Source: an uncultured Collinsella sp.
GTDB taxonomy: Bacteria; Actinomycetota; Coriobacteriia; Coriobacteriales; Coriobacteriaceae
NCBI GenBank assembly: GCA_938005465.1
Contig: CALLNU010000001.1
Coordinates: forward strand, 3,795 to 67,794
Length of the DNA: 64,000 bases
Direction of reading: 5' to 3'
Numbering within the stretch: position 1 is the first letter of the stretch; the number at the start of each line of letters is the position of its first letter. Under the pieces are notes generated by a model. It was not told the origin of the DNA, searched no databases, and saw nothing but the letters and a program-made list of their open reading frames with translations. Of the stretch, positions 52,094 through 59,235 are shown piece after piece. A program made the translations under genes and the position numbers.

Positions 52094-53851
52094 TTACTCG
52101 GCATCCTCGACCTCATACGAATCCGCCTCGGCTGGCTCATCGTTTGTCTCTGTCGCAGCCCCGCGTGCCTCGTCAAACGCTGCTTTCATGGTCTTGTTGC
52201 CCCACGTGAGCTTGCGAATGGTAAGATCGTCGGCCTTCTTGTTGGCTAGGCGCAGATTGTTCTCGGAGGACAGCAACGCCTCCTTGGTTTTCTGCAGATG
52301 GCTAATCGTCTTGTCGATCTCATCAATCGCCGTTTGGAACTTTCGGCTCGCGATCTCGTAGTTGCGACCGAAATCATTCTTGAACTTTTCCATCTTGGCT
52401 TCGAAGTTCGTGACGTCGATATTCTGCTGTTTGTACTCCGCCAGCTCCTGCTTATAGCGCAGCGAACCCATGGCGGCGTTGCGAAGAAGCGTGATCATGG
52501 GAATAAAGAACTGTGGGCGAATCACGTACATCTTCTCGTAGCGATAGCTCACGTCCACGATGCCGGCGTTGTAAAGCTCGCTCTCGGGTTCGAGCAACGT
52601 GCAGAGCACCGCGTACTCACAGCCTTTCTGGCGACGATCGTGATCGAGTTTCTTAAAGAAGTCCTCGTTTTTATGTTTGGTCGCGGTCTCGTCGTTCTCG
52701 TTTTTCATCTCGAACATAATCGAAATGACCTCGTTACCGCTTGCGTCGCACTCGCGGAAGATAAAGTCGCCCTTGGTGCCCTCGGACGCATCGTTATCCT
52801 TCTCGAAGTACGCGTTAGGAAACGCCGTCATGCGCAGACGGTTAAACTCGGTCTCGCAGTGCTGCTCGAGCGACTCGCCCACCATCTTGGTGGACAGGCG
52901 GACCTTCATGTCCTTAAGGCGCTCGATCTCTTCATCCTTGTAGCGAATCAGGTCATCGCTCGCACGCTTGGCCTGCGCAAGCTCGAGCTCGTGTGCCGCC
53001 TTGGCCTGTTCCTCGCGAGAATCGCGCACAGCCAGCTCGCTCGTCAGTTTGGCACGTGCCTCATCGCGCTCTCGCTCCGCCGCGGCGACCGCCTCTGACA
53101 GGTTCATTTTTGCCATCAGTTCCTGCTCGCGCAGCTGGGCACGCAGGCCCTCGGCCTCTTGCTCGGACTGAGCCTTTGCGGCGGAAAACTTCTCCTGCGC
53201 CTTCGCGCGATAGTCAGTAAGCGCGCGCTCGGCCTCGCTGCGAGCGGCATCGAGCTCACGCTGCGACTCTGCCGCGGCAGCGGCAAGCGCCATCTCCTGG
53301 GCTTTGTCCGCCGCGGCGAGCCTGGCCTGCAGCTCAGCAATCTGAGCGTCGCGCGCAGCTAAATCGTTTTGAGCAGCGTTGCGCGCCGCCGACTCGGCAA
53401 GCTTTGCTTCGTCATCTTTGCGTCCCAGCTGCGCACGCAAATTGTCGATCTCGCGCTGGAGCTCCACATTCTCCTTTTGGACATCGGCACGAGCCTCAAC
53501 CGCCGCACGCCGGCTTGCACTCTCGCGCTCTGCGGCAGCACCCTCGAGCTTGGCGCGCAGCTCGGCAAGCTCGGCATCGCGCTTGGCAACCTCTTGTGCC
53601 AGTTGCTGAGCCGCAGCGTTCTTCTGCTCGACAAGTTGAGCGTTGCGCTGAGCCTCTGCCTCCTGCAGGGCAGACGCCGAACGCGAACGCTCAAGCTCCA
53701 GCGCCTGCTCGCCCTCGCGTCGAGCAGCCGCTACGCGGTCATTCAGGTCGCGCAAGAACTCCGCATCGCGCACCTGCTTGACGATATCCGCATAGCCGGA
53801 TGCATCGACCTTAAAAACTTCGCCGCAATGCGGGCACTTGATCTCGTTCAT
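52094..53851 (-). CDS. DUF2130 coiled-coil protein
   Basis: A 585-residue cytosolic protein. It starts with a zinc-ribbon-like CPHCGEVF (5-12), followed by about 300 residues of Ala/Glu/Arg-rich coiled coil. The C-terminal DUF2130 domain (about 325-525) includes STKMVGESLEQHCETEFNRL, KGDFIFRECDASGNEVISIMFEMKNE and EYAVLCTLLEPES. The EMKNE/KLDHDRRQKGCEYAV region resembles a nuclease-like core, but catalysis has not been shown from sequence. The acidic C-terminal tail is variable. The RBS AGGAGCTGCT precedes the ATG. The function is unknown. Confidence 0.88.
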   Translation of the reverse strand: MNEIKCPHCGEVFKVDASGYADIVKQVRDAEFLRDLNDRVAAARREGEQALELERSRSASALQEAEAQRNAQLVEQKNAAAQQLAQEVAKRDAELAELRAKLEGAAAERESASRRAAVEARADVQKENVELQREIDNLRAQLGRKDDEAKLAESAARNAAQNDLAARDAQIAELQARLAAADKAQEMALAAAAAESQRELDAARSEAERALTDYRAKAQEKFSAAKAQSEQEAEGLRAQLREQELMAKMNLSEAVAAAERERDEARAKLTSELAVRDSREEQAKAAHELELAQAKRASDDLIRYKDEEIERLKDMKVRLSTKMVGESLEQHCETEFNRLRMTAFPNAYFEKDNDASEGTKGDFIFRECDASGNEVISIMFEMKNENDETATKHKNEDFFKKLDHDRRQKGCEYAVLCTLLEPESELYNAGIVDVSYRYEKMYVIRPQFFIPMITLLRNAAMGSLRYKQELAEYKQQNIDVTNFEAKMEKFKNDFGRNYEIASRKFQTAIDEIDKTISHLQKTKEALLSSENNLRLANKKADDLTIRKLTWGNKTMKAAFDEARGAATETNDEPAEADSYEVEDAE

Positions 53852-53938
53852 AGCAGCTCCTCGATGGACGCAAATATCAACCGGCTACACTCTACCGCGC
53901 CGCGCGGACAAAAAAGGCGCCGCCGCCATAATGGCAAC

Positions 53939-53991
53939 GGCGCCAGAACCACCACAAAGGTGCCTGTCCCCTTTGTGGTGGCTCTGGCGCC
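53939..53991. repeat. Palindromic repeat with CCTGTCCC loop
   Basis: 22-bp arms with one mismatch (beginning GGCGCCAGAACCACCACAAA) around a loop containing CCTGTCCC, the complement of GGGACAGG found in the 39842 hairpin. The right arm ends one base before the phosphoesterase stop codon, so it may also act as that gene's terminator. A second GGCGCC-bounded hairpin precedes it. Confidence 0.85.
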
Positions 53992-54537
53992 CTATAACCC
54001 AAAGAAGCTAAGAATCTGATCGCGGCTTACGGGCTTGTACTCGTTGGCATCGAGACCGACATCGTAGCGAAAGATAGGGCGCTCGCGATCGCGGTTGCGT
54101 GCGTTGGCGCGGTCACCCCTGCTGTGGATATGCCCATGCAGCATAATGGCGCCACGTGCCTTGCCGTTCCAGCTGAGCATGGGGTAGTGGCTCATAACCA
54201 GACGATGGCCCTTGGCATAGCCGGGAGCAATCTCCAGGTAATCGCGCACGTCTTCCCAAATTTGCGGGGCGTCGGGATCTTCCCAGTCGCCGTCATGGTT
54301 ACCGCGGATGAGCGTCACGTTCTGGCATTCGATACGCTCGCGCAGGCGCACCGCCTCCGCCAGGGGCAAACGATAGGTAAAGTCACCCAGAATATAGAGG
54401 CGGTCGTCCGCAGCCACGCACTCATTGATGGCATCGATGACCTTGCGGTTCATCTCCTCGACCGAGCCAAACGGCCGGTCCATGTCGTGCAAGATATTCG
54501 TATCGCCCAGGTGCAAGTCGGCGGTAAACCACATCAT
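53992..54537 (-). CDS. Metallophosphoesterase
   Basis: A protein of about 181 residues of the calcineurin-like phosphoesterase superfamily. Visible motifs are FTADLHLGDTN (D and H of motif I), LGDFTY, LIRGNHDGDW (GNHD) and the C-terminal MLHGHIHS, so all metal ligands are present. Small family members hydrolyse phosphodiesters or nucleotides; the substrate is unknown. Two start options exist: an ATG at 54552 without an RBS, and the ATG at 54537 with GAGGA 8 bases upstream, which is preferred. Confidence 0.87.
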   Translation of the reverse strand: MMWFTADLHLGDTNILHDMDRPFGSVEEMNRKVIDAINECVAADDRLYILGDFTYRLPLAEAVRLRERIECQNVTLIRGNHDGDWEDPDAPQIWEDVRDYLEIAPGYAKGHRLVMSHYPMLSWNGKARGAIMLHGHIHSRGDRANARNRDRERPIFRYDVGLDANEYKPVSRDQILSFFGL

Positions 54538-54603
54538 CGTCTGTGTCCTCATTTCGCAACGTGTTCAACTCGTGCTAAGTATACAGACGCAGCGATGCGG
54601 CGG

Positions 54604-54783
54604 TTATCCAAAGAGCCCGCCGAACAGTCCGCGGCGGCGTTTGTCTTGCTTTTTCGAAGCGTCACTCTGAGTTTTCTTGTCCTGCCGTTTCTTACGATCC
54701 TGCTCCAACTCATCGTCGTCGAGTAGCAGATCCCACTCAAACGGATCGTCTGTCAGATCGAACTGGTCGTCGTCATCAAACAT
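54604..54783 (-). CDS. Small charged protein, unknown function
   Basis: A 59-residue protein with an acidic N-terminal half (FDDDDQFDLTDDPFEWD; LLLDDDELEQD) and a strongly basic C-terminal half (DRKKRQDKKTQ; KKQDKRRR) ending GLFGGLFG. The ATG at 54783 has GGAGG 5 bases before it and is preferred to one four codons upstream. It lies between the HIRAN and phosphoesterase genes in the same direction. The two-charge layout could bind nucleic acid or a partner protein, but no family is recognised. Confidence 0.6.
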   Translation of the reverse strand: MFDDDDQFDLTDDPFEWDLLLDDDELEQDRKKRQDKKTQSDASKKQDKRRRGLFGGLFG

Positions 54784-54801
54784 GGCCGCCTCCATTGCCG
54801 A

Positions 54802-55128
54802 CTAGCGGGCATCCACCACATAGAGGCCAACGCGCACCTGGTGCCACGGGCTGCGCTCGGGGGCAACCTGTTGCACGCGGGCCTCAAATACGTCCTCGTG
54901 GCCGTAATACATCATCAAGGACAGCGGGCCGACCTCGTTTCCCGGAACGTAGCCAAGTTTGGTCTTGCCATAGTAGATCGCAACTGCCTCGGGGTCATGG
55001 GGATTATCGCGCTCGGCACACAGCGTCAGCTTATCGCCCGCTTTAAGATCGCCCAGGACCAAGGCGCCATCGGCATACTGAAATCCTGCAATGTGAAATG
55101 ACAGAAGAACACGTGAAGGCTCGTACAT
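54802..55128 (-). CDS. Stand-alone HIRAN-domain protein
   Basis: A 108-residue protein consisting almost entirely of a HIRAN domain. Typical elements are FHIAGFQYADGALVLGDL, LTLCAERDNPHDPEAVAIYY and KLGYVPGNEV. HIRAN domains, as in the eukaryotic helicase HLTF, bind DNA ends; stand-alone bacterial versions are thought to act in DNA repair, with their partner unknown. The RBS GAGGAGCTGCT precedes the ATG. It is the first of a run of three minus-strand genes. Confidence 0.83.
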   Translation of the reverse strand: MYEPSRVLLSFHIAGFQYADGALVLGDLKAGDKLTLCAERDNPHDPEAVAIYYGKTKLGYVPGNEVGPLSLMMYYGHEDVFEARVQQVAPERSPWHQVRVGLYVVDAR

Positions 55129-55264
55129 AGCAGCTCCTCTAACGGCCGGATAAACCGGTGTGTAACCTTATTGAGAAGTCTACGGTCCCGTGCGGACACA
55201 AATACATCCTGTCTGCGTCCTTCAATCGTTTGCCTCAACGCTTGCGCGACAGAACGCTTGCAGA

Positions 55265-55270
55265 TAAGAT
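55265..55270 (+). promoter_or_regulatory. Weak candidate antisense promoter
   Basis: TTGCGC (55242-55247) and TAAGAT (17-base spacing) point toward the small hydrophobic frame at 55365-55448 on the opposite strand. If real, it could drive an antisense RNA. The match is modest. Confidence 0.2.
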
Positions 55271-55364
55271 AGGAACACGGATGGCACCCGTTGCCGCGGG
55301 TCTTGCCAACTCCGATACACGTTTTCATCGTGAGAAGTGGCCGTCTTCGCTTACGCGGGGGCGG

Positions 55365-55448
55365 CTATTTCATTCGGCCGATAAACAGACCGAGTTCGAT
55401 AGCCGCAATCAACAACGCCAATAACGAAATAACATCGCTTACGTTCAT
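55365..55448 (-). CDS. Possible small hydrophobic (type I toxin-like) peptide
   Basis: A 27-residue frame, MNVSDVISLLALLI near the start and GLFIGRMK at the end, with one membrane-spanning stretch and a basic tail. This layout resembles short holin-like type I toxins. The RBS AGAAGGGA is 6 bases before the ATG and forms the 3' arm of a small hairpin (CCCTT-TAG-AAGGG), which could hide it from ribosomes as in known type I systems. It lies in a 425-base gap otherwise without genes. Family membership is not proven. Confidence 0.4.
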   Translation of the reverse strand: MNVSDVISLLALLIAAIELGLFIGRMK

Positions 55449-55511
55449 ACCAAATCCCTTCTAAAGGGAGTTGGCCCATCCGTGCTCCATAACAGTAGTC
55501 TAACGCAAAAT

Positions 55512-55545
55512 GCAGGTAATAGGAACACTTGTTCGTATTACCTGC
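55512..55545 (-). terminator. Terminator after the aldehyde dehydrogenase gene
   Basis: A perfect 10-bp stem (GCAGGTAATA / TATTACCTGC) with an inner GAAC/GTTC pairing. On the minus strand it is followed by ATTTTG. It begins about 9 bases past the stop. Confidence 0.75.
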
Positions 55546-55553
55546 GCCCTTTT

Positions 55554-56933
55554 CTAATGCACAAACATGCGCACGAACTTGTGCTTCCAGCTTGCGTAGG
55601 GCGCATACCGAAACGGCACGTCCAGCCAAGTTGCCTTGTTCACGATGCTCTTCTTGTGGCTAAACGTATCGAAGCTCTCGCGTCCATGGTACTGCCCCAT
55701 ACCGCTCGCGCCCATGCCGCCAAAGCCCATATGGCTCGTAGCCAAGTGCATGATCGTGTCGTTGACACAGCCGCCGCCAAAGGGCACGTAGCGCACAAAG
55801 CGTTGCTGAACCGAACGGTCCTGGCTAAAGATATACAGGGCCAGCGGCGTCGGACGATCCGTAATAAACGTCTCGGCCTCGTCTAGGCTCTCAAACGTCA
55901 GCACCGGCAAGATGGGACCGAAGATCTCCTCCTGCATCACGGCGTCATCGGGGGTCACGCCGTCTAGGATCGTCGGCTCAATCTTGAGCGACGACTCGCG
56001 CGCCGTGCCTCCCAGCACGACCTTATCGGGATCGATCAGCCCGCGCACGCGCGCAAAATGCTTGGCGTTGACGATATGCCCGTAGTCCTCGTTATCGAGC
56101 GGATGCTCGCCAAACATACGGCGGGCCTCTTCCCTGATGAGGTCCAGCAGCTCGTCGTGCACGCGCGCATCGACCAGCAGGTAGTCGGGCGCCACGCAGG
56201 TCTGCCCCACGTTGAGCCATTTACCAAAGGCGATACGCCGCGCCGCAACCTTCAAGTTTGCCGTCGCATCCACGATGCAGGGGCTCTTGCCGCCCAGCTC
56301 AAGCGTCACGGGCGTGAGGTTTTTACTCGCGCGCTCCATGACGAGCTTGCCGACCGGAACGCTACCGGTAAAGAAGATCTTGTCCCAGCACTCATCGAGC
56401 AACGCTTCGTTCTCGGCGCGCCCGCCCTCGACAACCGTCACCAGGCGCGGATCAAATGCCTCTTCACAGATTTGCTTGAGCACCGCGCTCGATGCCGGAG
56501 CATAGGCACTCGGCTTGATGACCACGGCATTGCCCGCGGCAAGGGCGCCGGCGAGCGGCTCGAGTGTTAGCAAAAACGGGTAGTTCCACGGAGCCATGAT
56601 GAGCGTGACGCCATAGGGCACGGCTTGCGTTTTGCACGCGCTCACGGCGTTGGCAAGGTCACACGGACGCAGGCGCGGACGACTCCATCGAGCCACGTGA
56701 GCGATCTGATGACGAATCTCGGAAAGCGACGTGCCGATCTCGCACATATATGCCTCGTCATGCGACTTTCCCAAATCGGTCTTGAGTGCATGGGCAATAT
56801 CGGCCTCGTGCGCCCGTACCGCATCGCGTAAACTCACGAGCGCGCGACGTCGGGCATCAACATCAAACGTAGCGTGCGTTTTAAAGTAAGTGCGCTGATC
56901 GCCGACGATGCGCGCAATTTCCTCGGTGTTCAT
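55554..56933 (-). CDS. Aldehyde dehydrogenase (class 3-like)
   Basis: A 459-residue NAD(P)-dependent aldehyde dehydrogenase. Motifs include MAPWNYPF (about 112-119), FTGSVPVG, the catalytic glutamate in LELGGKSPC and the catalytic cysteine in NVGQTCVAPDY. The C-terminus and length match the ALDH3/YwdH group, which lacks the signal and tetramerisation tail of larger ALDHs. It starts 9 bases after the iron alcohol dehydrogenase gene, so the pair would convert an alcohol through an aldehyde to an acid, or the reverse. The substrate is unknown. Confidence 0.93.
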   Translation of the reverse strand: MNTEEIARIVGDQRTYFKTHATFDVDARRRALVSLRDAVRAHEADIAHALKTDLGKSHDEAYMCEIGTSLSEIRHQIAHVARWSRPRLRPCDLANAVSACKTQAVPYGVTLIMAPWNYPFLLTLEPLAGALAAGNAVVIKPSAYAPASSAVLKQICEEAFDPRLVTVVEGGRAENEALLDECWDKIFFTGSVPVGKLVMERASKNLTPVTLELGGKSPCIVDATANLKVAARRIAFGKWLNVGQTCVAPDYLLVDARVHDELLDLIREEARRMFGEHPLDNEDYGHIVNAKHFARVRGLIDPDKVVLGGTARESSLKIEPTILDGVTPDDAVMQEEIFGPILPVLTFESLDEAETFITDRPTPLALYIFSQDRSVQQRFVRYVPFGGGCVNDTIMHLATSHMGFGGMGASGMGQYHGRESFDTFSHKKSIVNKATWLDVPFRYAPYASWKHKFVRMFVH

Positions 56934-56942
56934 GGCACCCTC

Positions 56943-58163
56943 CTAGTTCTCGTCCTCAAACATACCACCCGCGACGACCTCGTACATACGCTCGAGCTCC
57001 AAGCGGTCCATCAAAAGCGGAACGGGGTACAGCGGATTGGCCTCGGCATCGGCATGCGCCGCCATCTCGGGAATGTCGGAGCGGCGAATGCCCGAGACAT
57101 ATTTGGGGATTCCCAGGATCTCGTTCATGCGGTCGACCCAATCGAAAAAGGCCTCGGCCGCAAGACTATCCTGCGCGGTAGCCGGCGCAATGCCCGCCAT
57201 GCGAGCAAGATCGGCAAGCTTGGGGGCGGCGGCGTCACCATAAGCGCGAAGCATGTGCGGCAGGATGATCGCGTTGGCCAAACCGTGCGGAATTCCGTAT
57301 CGGCCGCCCAGACTGTGCGCGATGGCATGCACATATCCGACATAGGAGCGGGTAAACGCAACGCCCGCCTTATACGCCGCCGAAAGCATATTGCGACGAG
57401 CGCGCATGTCGTCACCATGCTCATAGGCCTCGAGCAAATTGTCGTGGATAAGCTGCACCGCCTGTCGCGCCATCTTACGCGTATAGGGCGTGGTGCTTCG
57501 CCCGATAAAGGCCTCGACGGCATGCGTCAGGGCGTCCATGCCCGTCTGCCCCGTAATGGAGGCGGGCAGGCCGCGCGTAAACTCGGGGTCGTGCACCGCA
57601 AAGCGCGGGATAAGCACAAAGTCGTTAATGGGGTACTTGTAGTGTGTCTCGTCATCGGTAATTACTGCCGCAAGCGTGACCTCGCTTCCCGTACCTGCCG
57701 CGGTGGGAACGGCGATGAGCAGCGGCAGGCGACGATGAATCCGCAGCAGGTCGCGCATCTTGTTGATGGGCTTGTTTGGCTGCGCAATGCGTGCGCCCAC
57801 GCCCTTGGCGCAGTCCATGGCTGATCCTCCGCCAAAGCCGATGATGGCCCGGCAGGCGCTCTCTCGGTACAGGGACGCCGCTTCCTCCACGTTTGAGACC
57901 GTGGGGTTCGCACGCGTTTCGGCATAGACCGCAACGCCGATTCCCTTGGACGCGAGCGCTGTCTCGAGCGGCGCCGTGAGCCCCAGACGGGCAATGCCGG
58001 GATCCGTCACGATAAGGACCTTCTGGATCGAGCGCTTTTGAGGCACCGCGGGCACATCCTCGGCATGCTCTAAAATGCGCGGCTCGGTATAGGGCAGGAT
58101 CGGCAATGCGATGCGAAAAACCGTCTGATATGTTCGGCACCAGGCACGACGGGCTAGATGCAT
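56943..58163 (-). CDS. Iron-containing alcohol dehydrogenase
   Basis: A 406-residue group III alcohol dehydrogenase. It has NAD-binding FGGGSAMDCAKGVGA (about 111-125), PTAAGTGSEVT, and the metal-binding helix HAIAHSLGGRYGIPHGLANA (about 283-302). The ATG at 58163 is preceded by AAGGAG at a slightly long spacing. The box is in a small hairpin (AAGGA-GTT-TCCTT) that might limit translation. A longer frame from 58244 lacks support. It is the first gene of the adh-aldh operon and is preceded by two operator-like palindromes. Confidence 0.93.
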   Translation of the reverse strand: MHLARRAWCRTYQTVFRIALPILPYTEPRILEHAEDVPAVPQKRSIQKVLIVTDPGIARLGLTAPLETALASKGIGVAVYAETRANPTVSNVEEAASLYRESACRAIIGFGGGSAMDCAKGVGARIAQPNKPINKMRDLLRIHRRLPLLIAVPTAAGTGSEVTLAAVITDDETHYKYPINDFVLIPRFAVHDPEFTRGLPASITGQTGMDALTHAVEAFIGRSTTPYTRKMARQAVQLIHDNLLEAYEHGDDMRARRNMLSAAYKAGVAFTRSYVGYVHAIAHSLGGRYGIPHGLANAIILPHMLRAYGDAAAPKLADLARMAGIAPATAQDSLAAEAFFDWVDRMNEILGIPKYVSGIRRSDIPEMAAHADAEANPLYPVPLLMDRLELERMYEVVAGGMFEDEN

Positions 58164-58182
58164 AAAGGAAACTCCTTCATTT

Positions 58183-58196
58183 GTTGATAGGTCAAC
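58183..58196. promoter_or_regulatory. Operator-like palindrome O1
   Basis: GTTGATAGGTCAAC, a 5-bp dyad (GTTGA/TCAAC), lies in the leader of the adh-aldh operon. A related site is at 58247-58260. Confidence 0.5.
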
Positions 58197-58209
58197 ATTT
58201 GCTCGCCCG

Positions 58210-58215
58210 ATTGTA
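58210..58215 (-). promoter_or_regulatory. Candidate -10 box of the adh-aldh operon
   Basis: TACAAT on the minus strand matches five of six consensus bases. It lies between the two operator-like palindromes. The -35 is poor, so an activator or extended contacts may be needed. Confidence 0.4.
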
Positions 58216-58246
58216 CTCAGCAAAGATCGCAGACGGCCTCCCAATT

Positions 58247-58260
58247 GTTAACCAATCAAC
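58247..58260. promoter_or_regulatory. Operator-like palindrome O2
   Basis: GTTAACCAATCAAC, the same dyad pattern as O1 and centred 64 bp from it, close to six helical turns. The pair could bind one repressor on both sides of the adh promoter. Confidence 0.5.
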
Positions 58261-58307
58261 ATCTTCATATCTCAAAATTATTTTATTAAAAATCATTCCT
58301 AATAGGC

Positions 58308-58335
58308 TTCACATTTGGTTGCATTTATGGATAAT
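58308..58335 (+). promoter_or_regulatory. Promoter of reverse rubrerythrin
   Basis: TTCACA and GATAAT, each matching five of six consensus bases, are separated by 16 bases. Transcription would start about 78 bases before the ATG at 58420. Confidence 0.65.
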
Positions 58336-58419
58336 AGAACTCGTCAAGACGCACGTCCGGAGAGGGCCCTTGCGGGACCGGACGAGCGCACAATCGCCAT
58401 CGATCGAAAGGATCGAATC

Positions 58420-58980
58420 ATGAAGTTTGTTTGCCCCGTTTGCGGTTATGTGGAAGAGTTCGACGGCGACCAGCTGCCCGAGGATTTTAAGTGCCCCCAG
58501 TGCGGCGTTCCCGGTTCTCGTTTCCTGAAGCAGGAGGAGGGTCAGCTCGAGTGGGCTGCCGAGCACGTCGTGGGCGTCGCCAAGATGGAGGGCGTCTCCG
58601 AGGACATCGTTGCCGATCTGCGCGCCAACTTTGAGGGCGAGTGCTCCGAGGTCGGTATGTACCTGGCCATGGCTCGCGTCGCTCATCGCGAGGGTTATCC
58701 CGAGATCGGCCTGTACTGGGAGAAGGCTGCCCACGAGGAGGCCGAGCATGCCGCCAAGTTCGCCGAGCTCCTGGGCGAGGTCGTGACCGACTCCACCAAG
58801 AAGAACCTCGAGATGCGCGTTGAGGCCGAGAACGGCGCCACCGCCGGCAAGACCGATCTTGCCAAGCGTGCCAAGGCCGCCGGCCTCGATGCCATCCACG
58901 ACACCGTGCACGAGATGGCTCGCGACGAGGCCCGCCACGGCAAGGCTTTCGCCGGCCTGCTCAAGCGCTACTTTGGCTAA
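58420..58980 (+). CDS. rbr: Reverse rubrerythrin
   Basis: A 186-residue iron protein that reduces hydrogen peroxide in anaerobes. The rubredoxin-like domain is N-terminal (CPVCGYVEEF, then CPQCGVPGSRF; four Fe-binding cysteines, residues about 5-37). The ferritin-like diiron domain is C-terminal, with EGECSEVGMYL, EEAEHAAKFAE and EMARDEARHGKAF carrying the Glu/His ligands. This order is the reverse of classical rubrerythrin. The start at 58420 has GAAAGGA upstream; an upstream in-frame extension is judged to be leader. It is monocistronic, divergent from the adh-aldh operon. Confidence 0.95.
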   Translation: MKFVCPVCGYVEEFDGDQLPEDFKCPQCGVPGSRFLKQEEGQLEWAAEHVVGVAKMEGVSEDIVADLRANFEGECSEVGMYLAMARVAHREGYPEIGLYWEKAAHEEAEHAAKFAELLGEVVTDSTKKNLEMRVEAENGATAGKTDLAKRAKAAGLDAIHDTVHEMARDEARHGKAFAGLLKRYFG

Positions 58981-59014
58981 GCCAACCGCCTGAGACATAA
59001 CCTCAAGCTCGATG

Positions 59015-59046
59015 AGGCCCGGACCGTATTGGTTCGGGCCTTTTTC
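59015..59046 (+). terminator. Intrinsic terminator after rubrerythrin
   Basis: An 11-bp stem with one mismatch (AGGCCCGGACC against GGTTCGGGCCT), a 5-base loop and a TTTTT tract. Confidence 0.92.
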
Positions 59047-59111
59047 GTGCCTCACGAACTTGTTAACGCCCTGAAATAGGACCGCCTTCGGCATCGGCTT
59101 CTCGTCAAAAG

Positions 59112-59235
59112 CTAAGTGAGTAGACTTTTTGGAACTTGCCGAGCACGCCATCCATATTGCTTTATAAAGTCGCAGGTAAATGACTTGTTGCAAAAACGGC
59201 CTGGTCGCCAAAGTGCTAAAAGCCTACTCACTTAG
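59112..59235. repeat. Three-frame-stop inverted-end repeat, copy 2
   Basis: A 124-bp copy with ends CTAAGTGAGTAGACTTTTT and CTAAGTGAGTAGGCTTTTAG (opposite strand). The inner part GCCTGGTCGCCAAAGT is shared with copy 3. Its right end supplies the last three codons (Leu-Ser-Glu) and the TAG stop of the endonuclease-like gene. Confidence 0.93.

Noticed and set aside
55158..55424. An 88-codon plus-strand frame upstream of the aldehyde dehydrogenase
   Set aside because: No RBS, no recognisable motif, and opposite the better-supported small hydrophobic frame.
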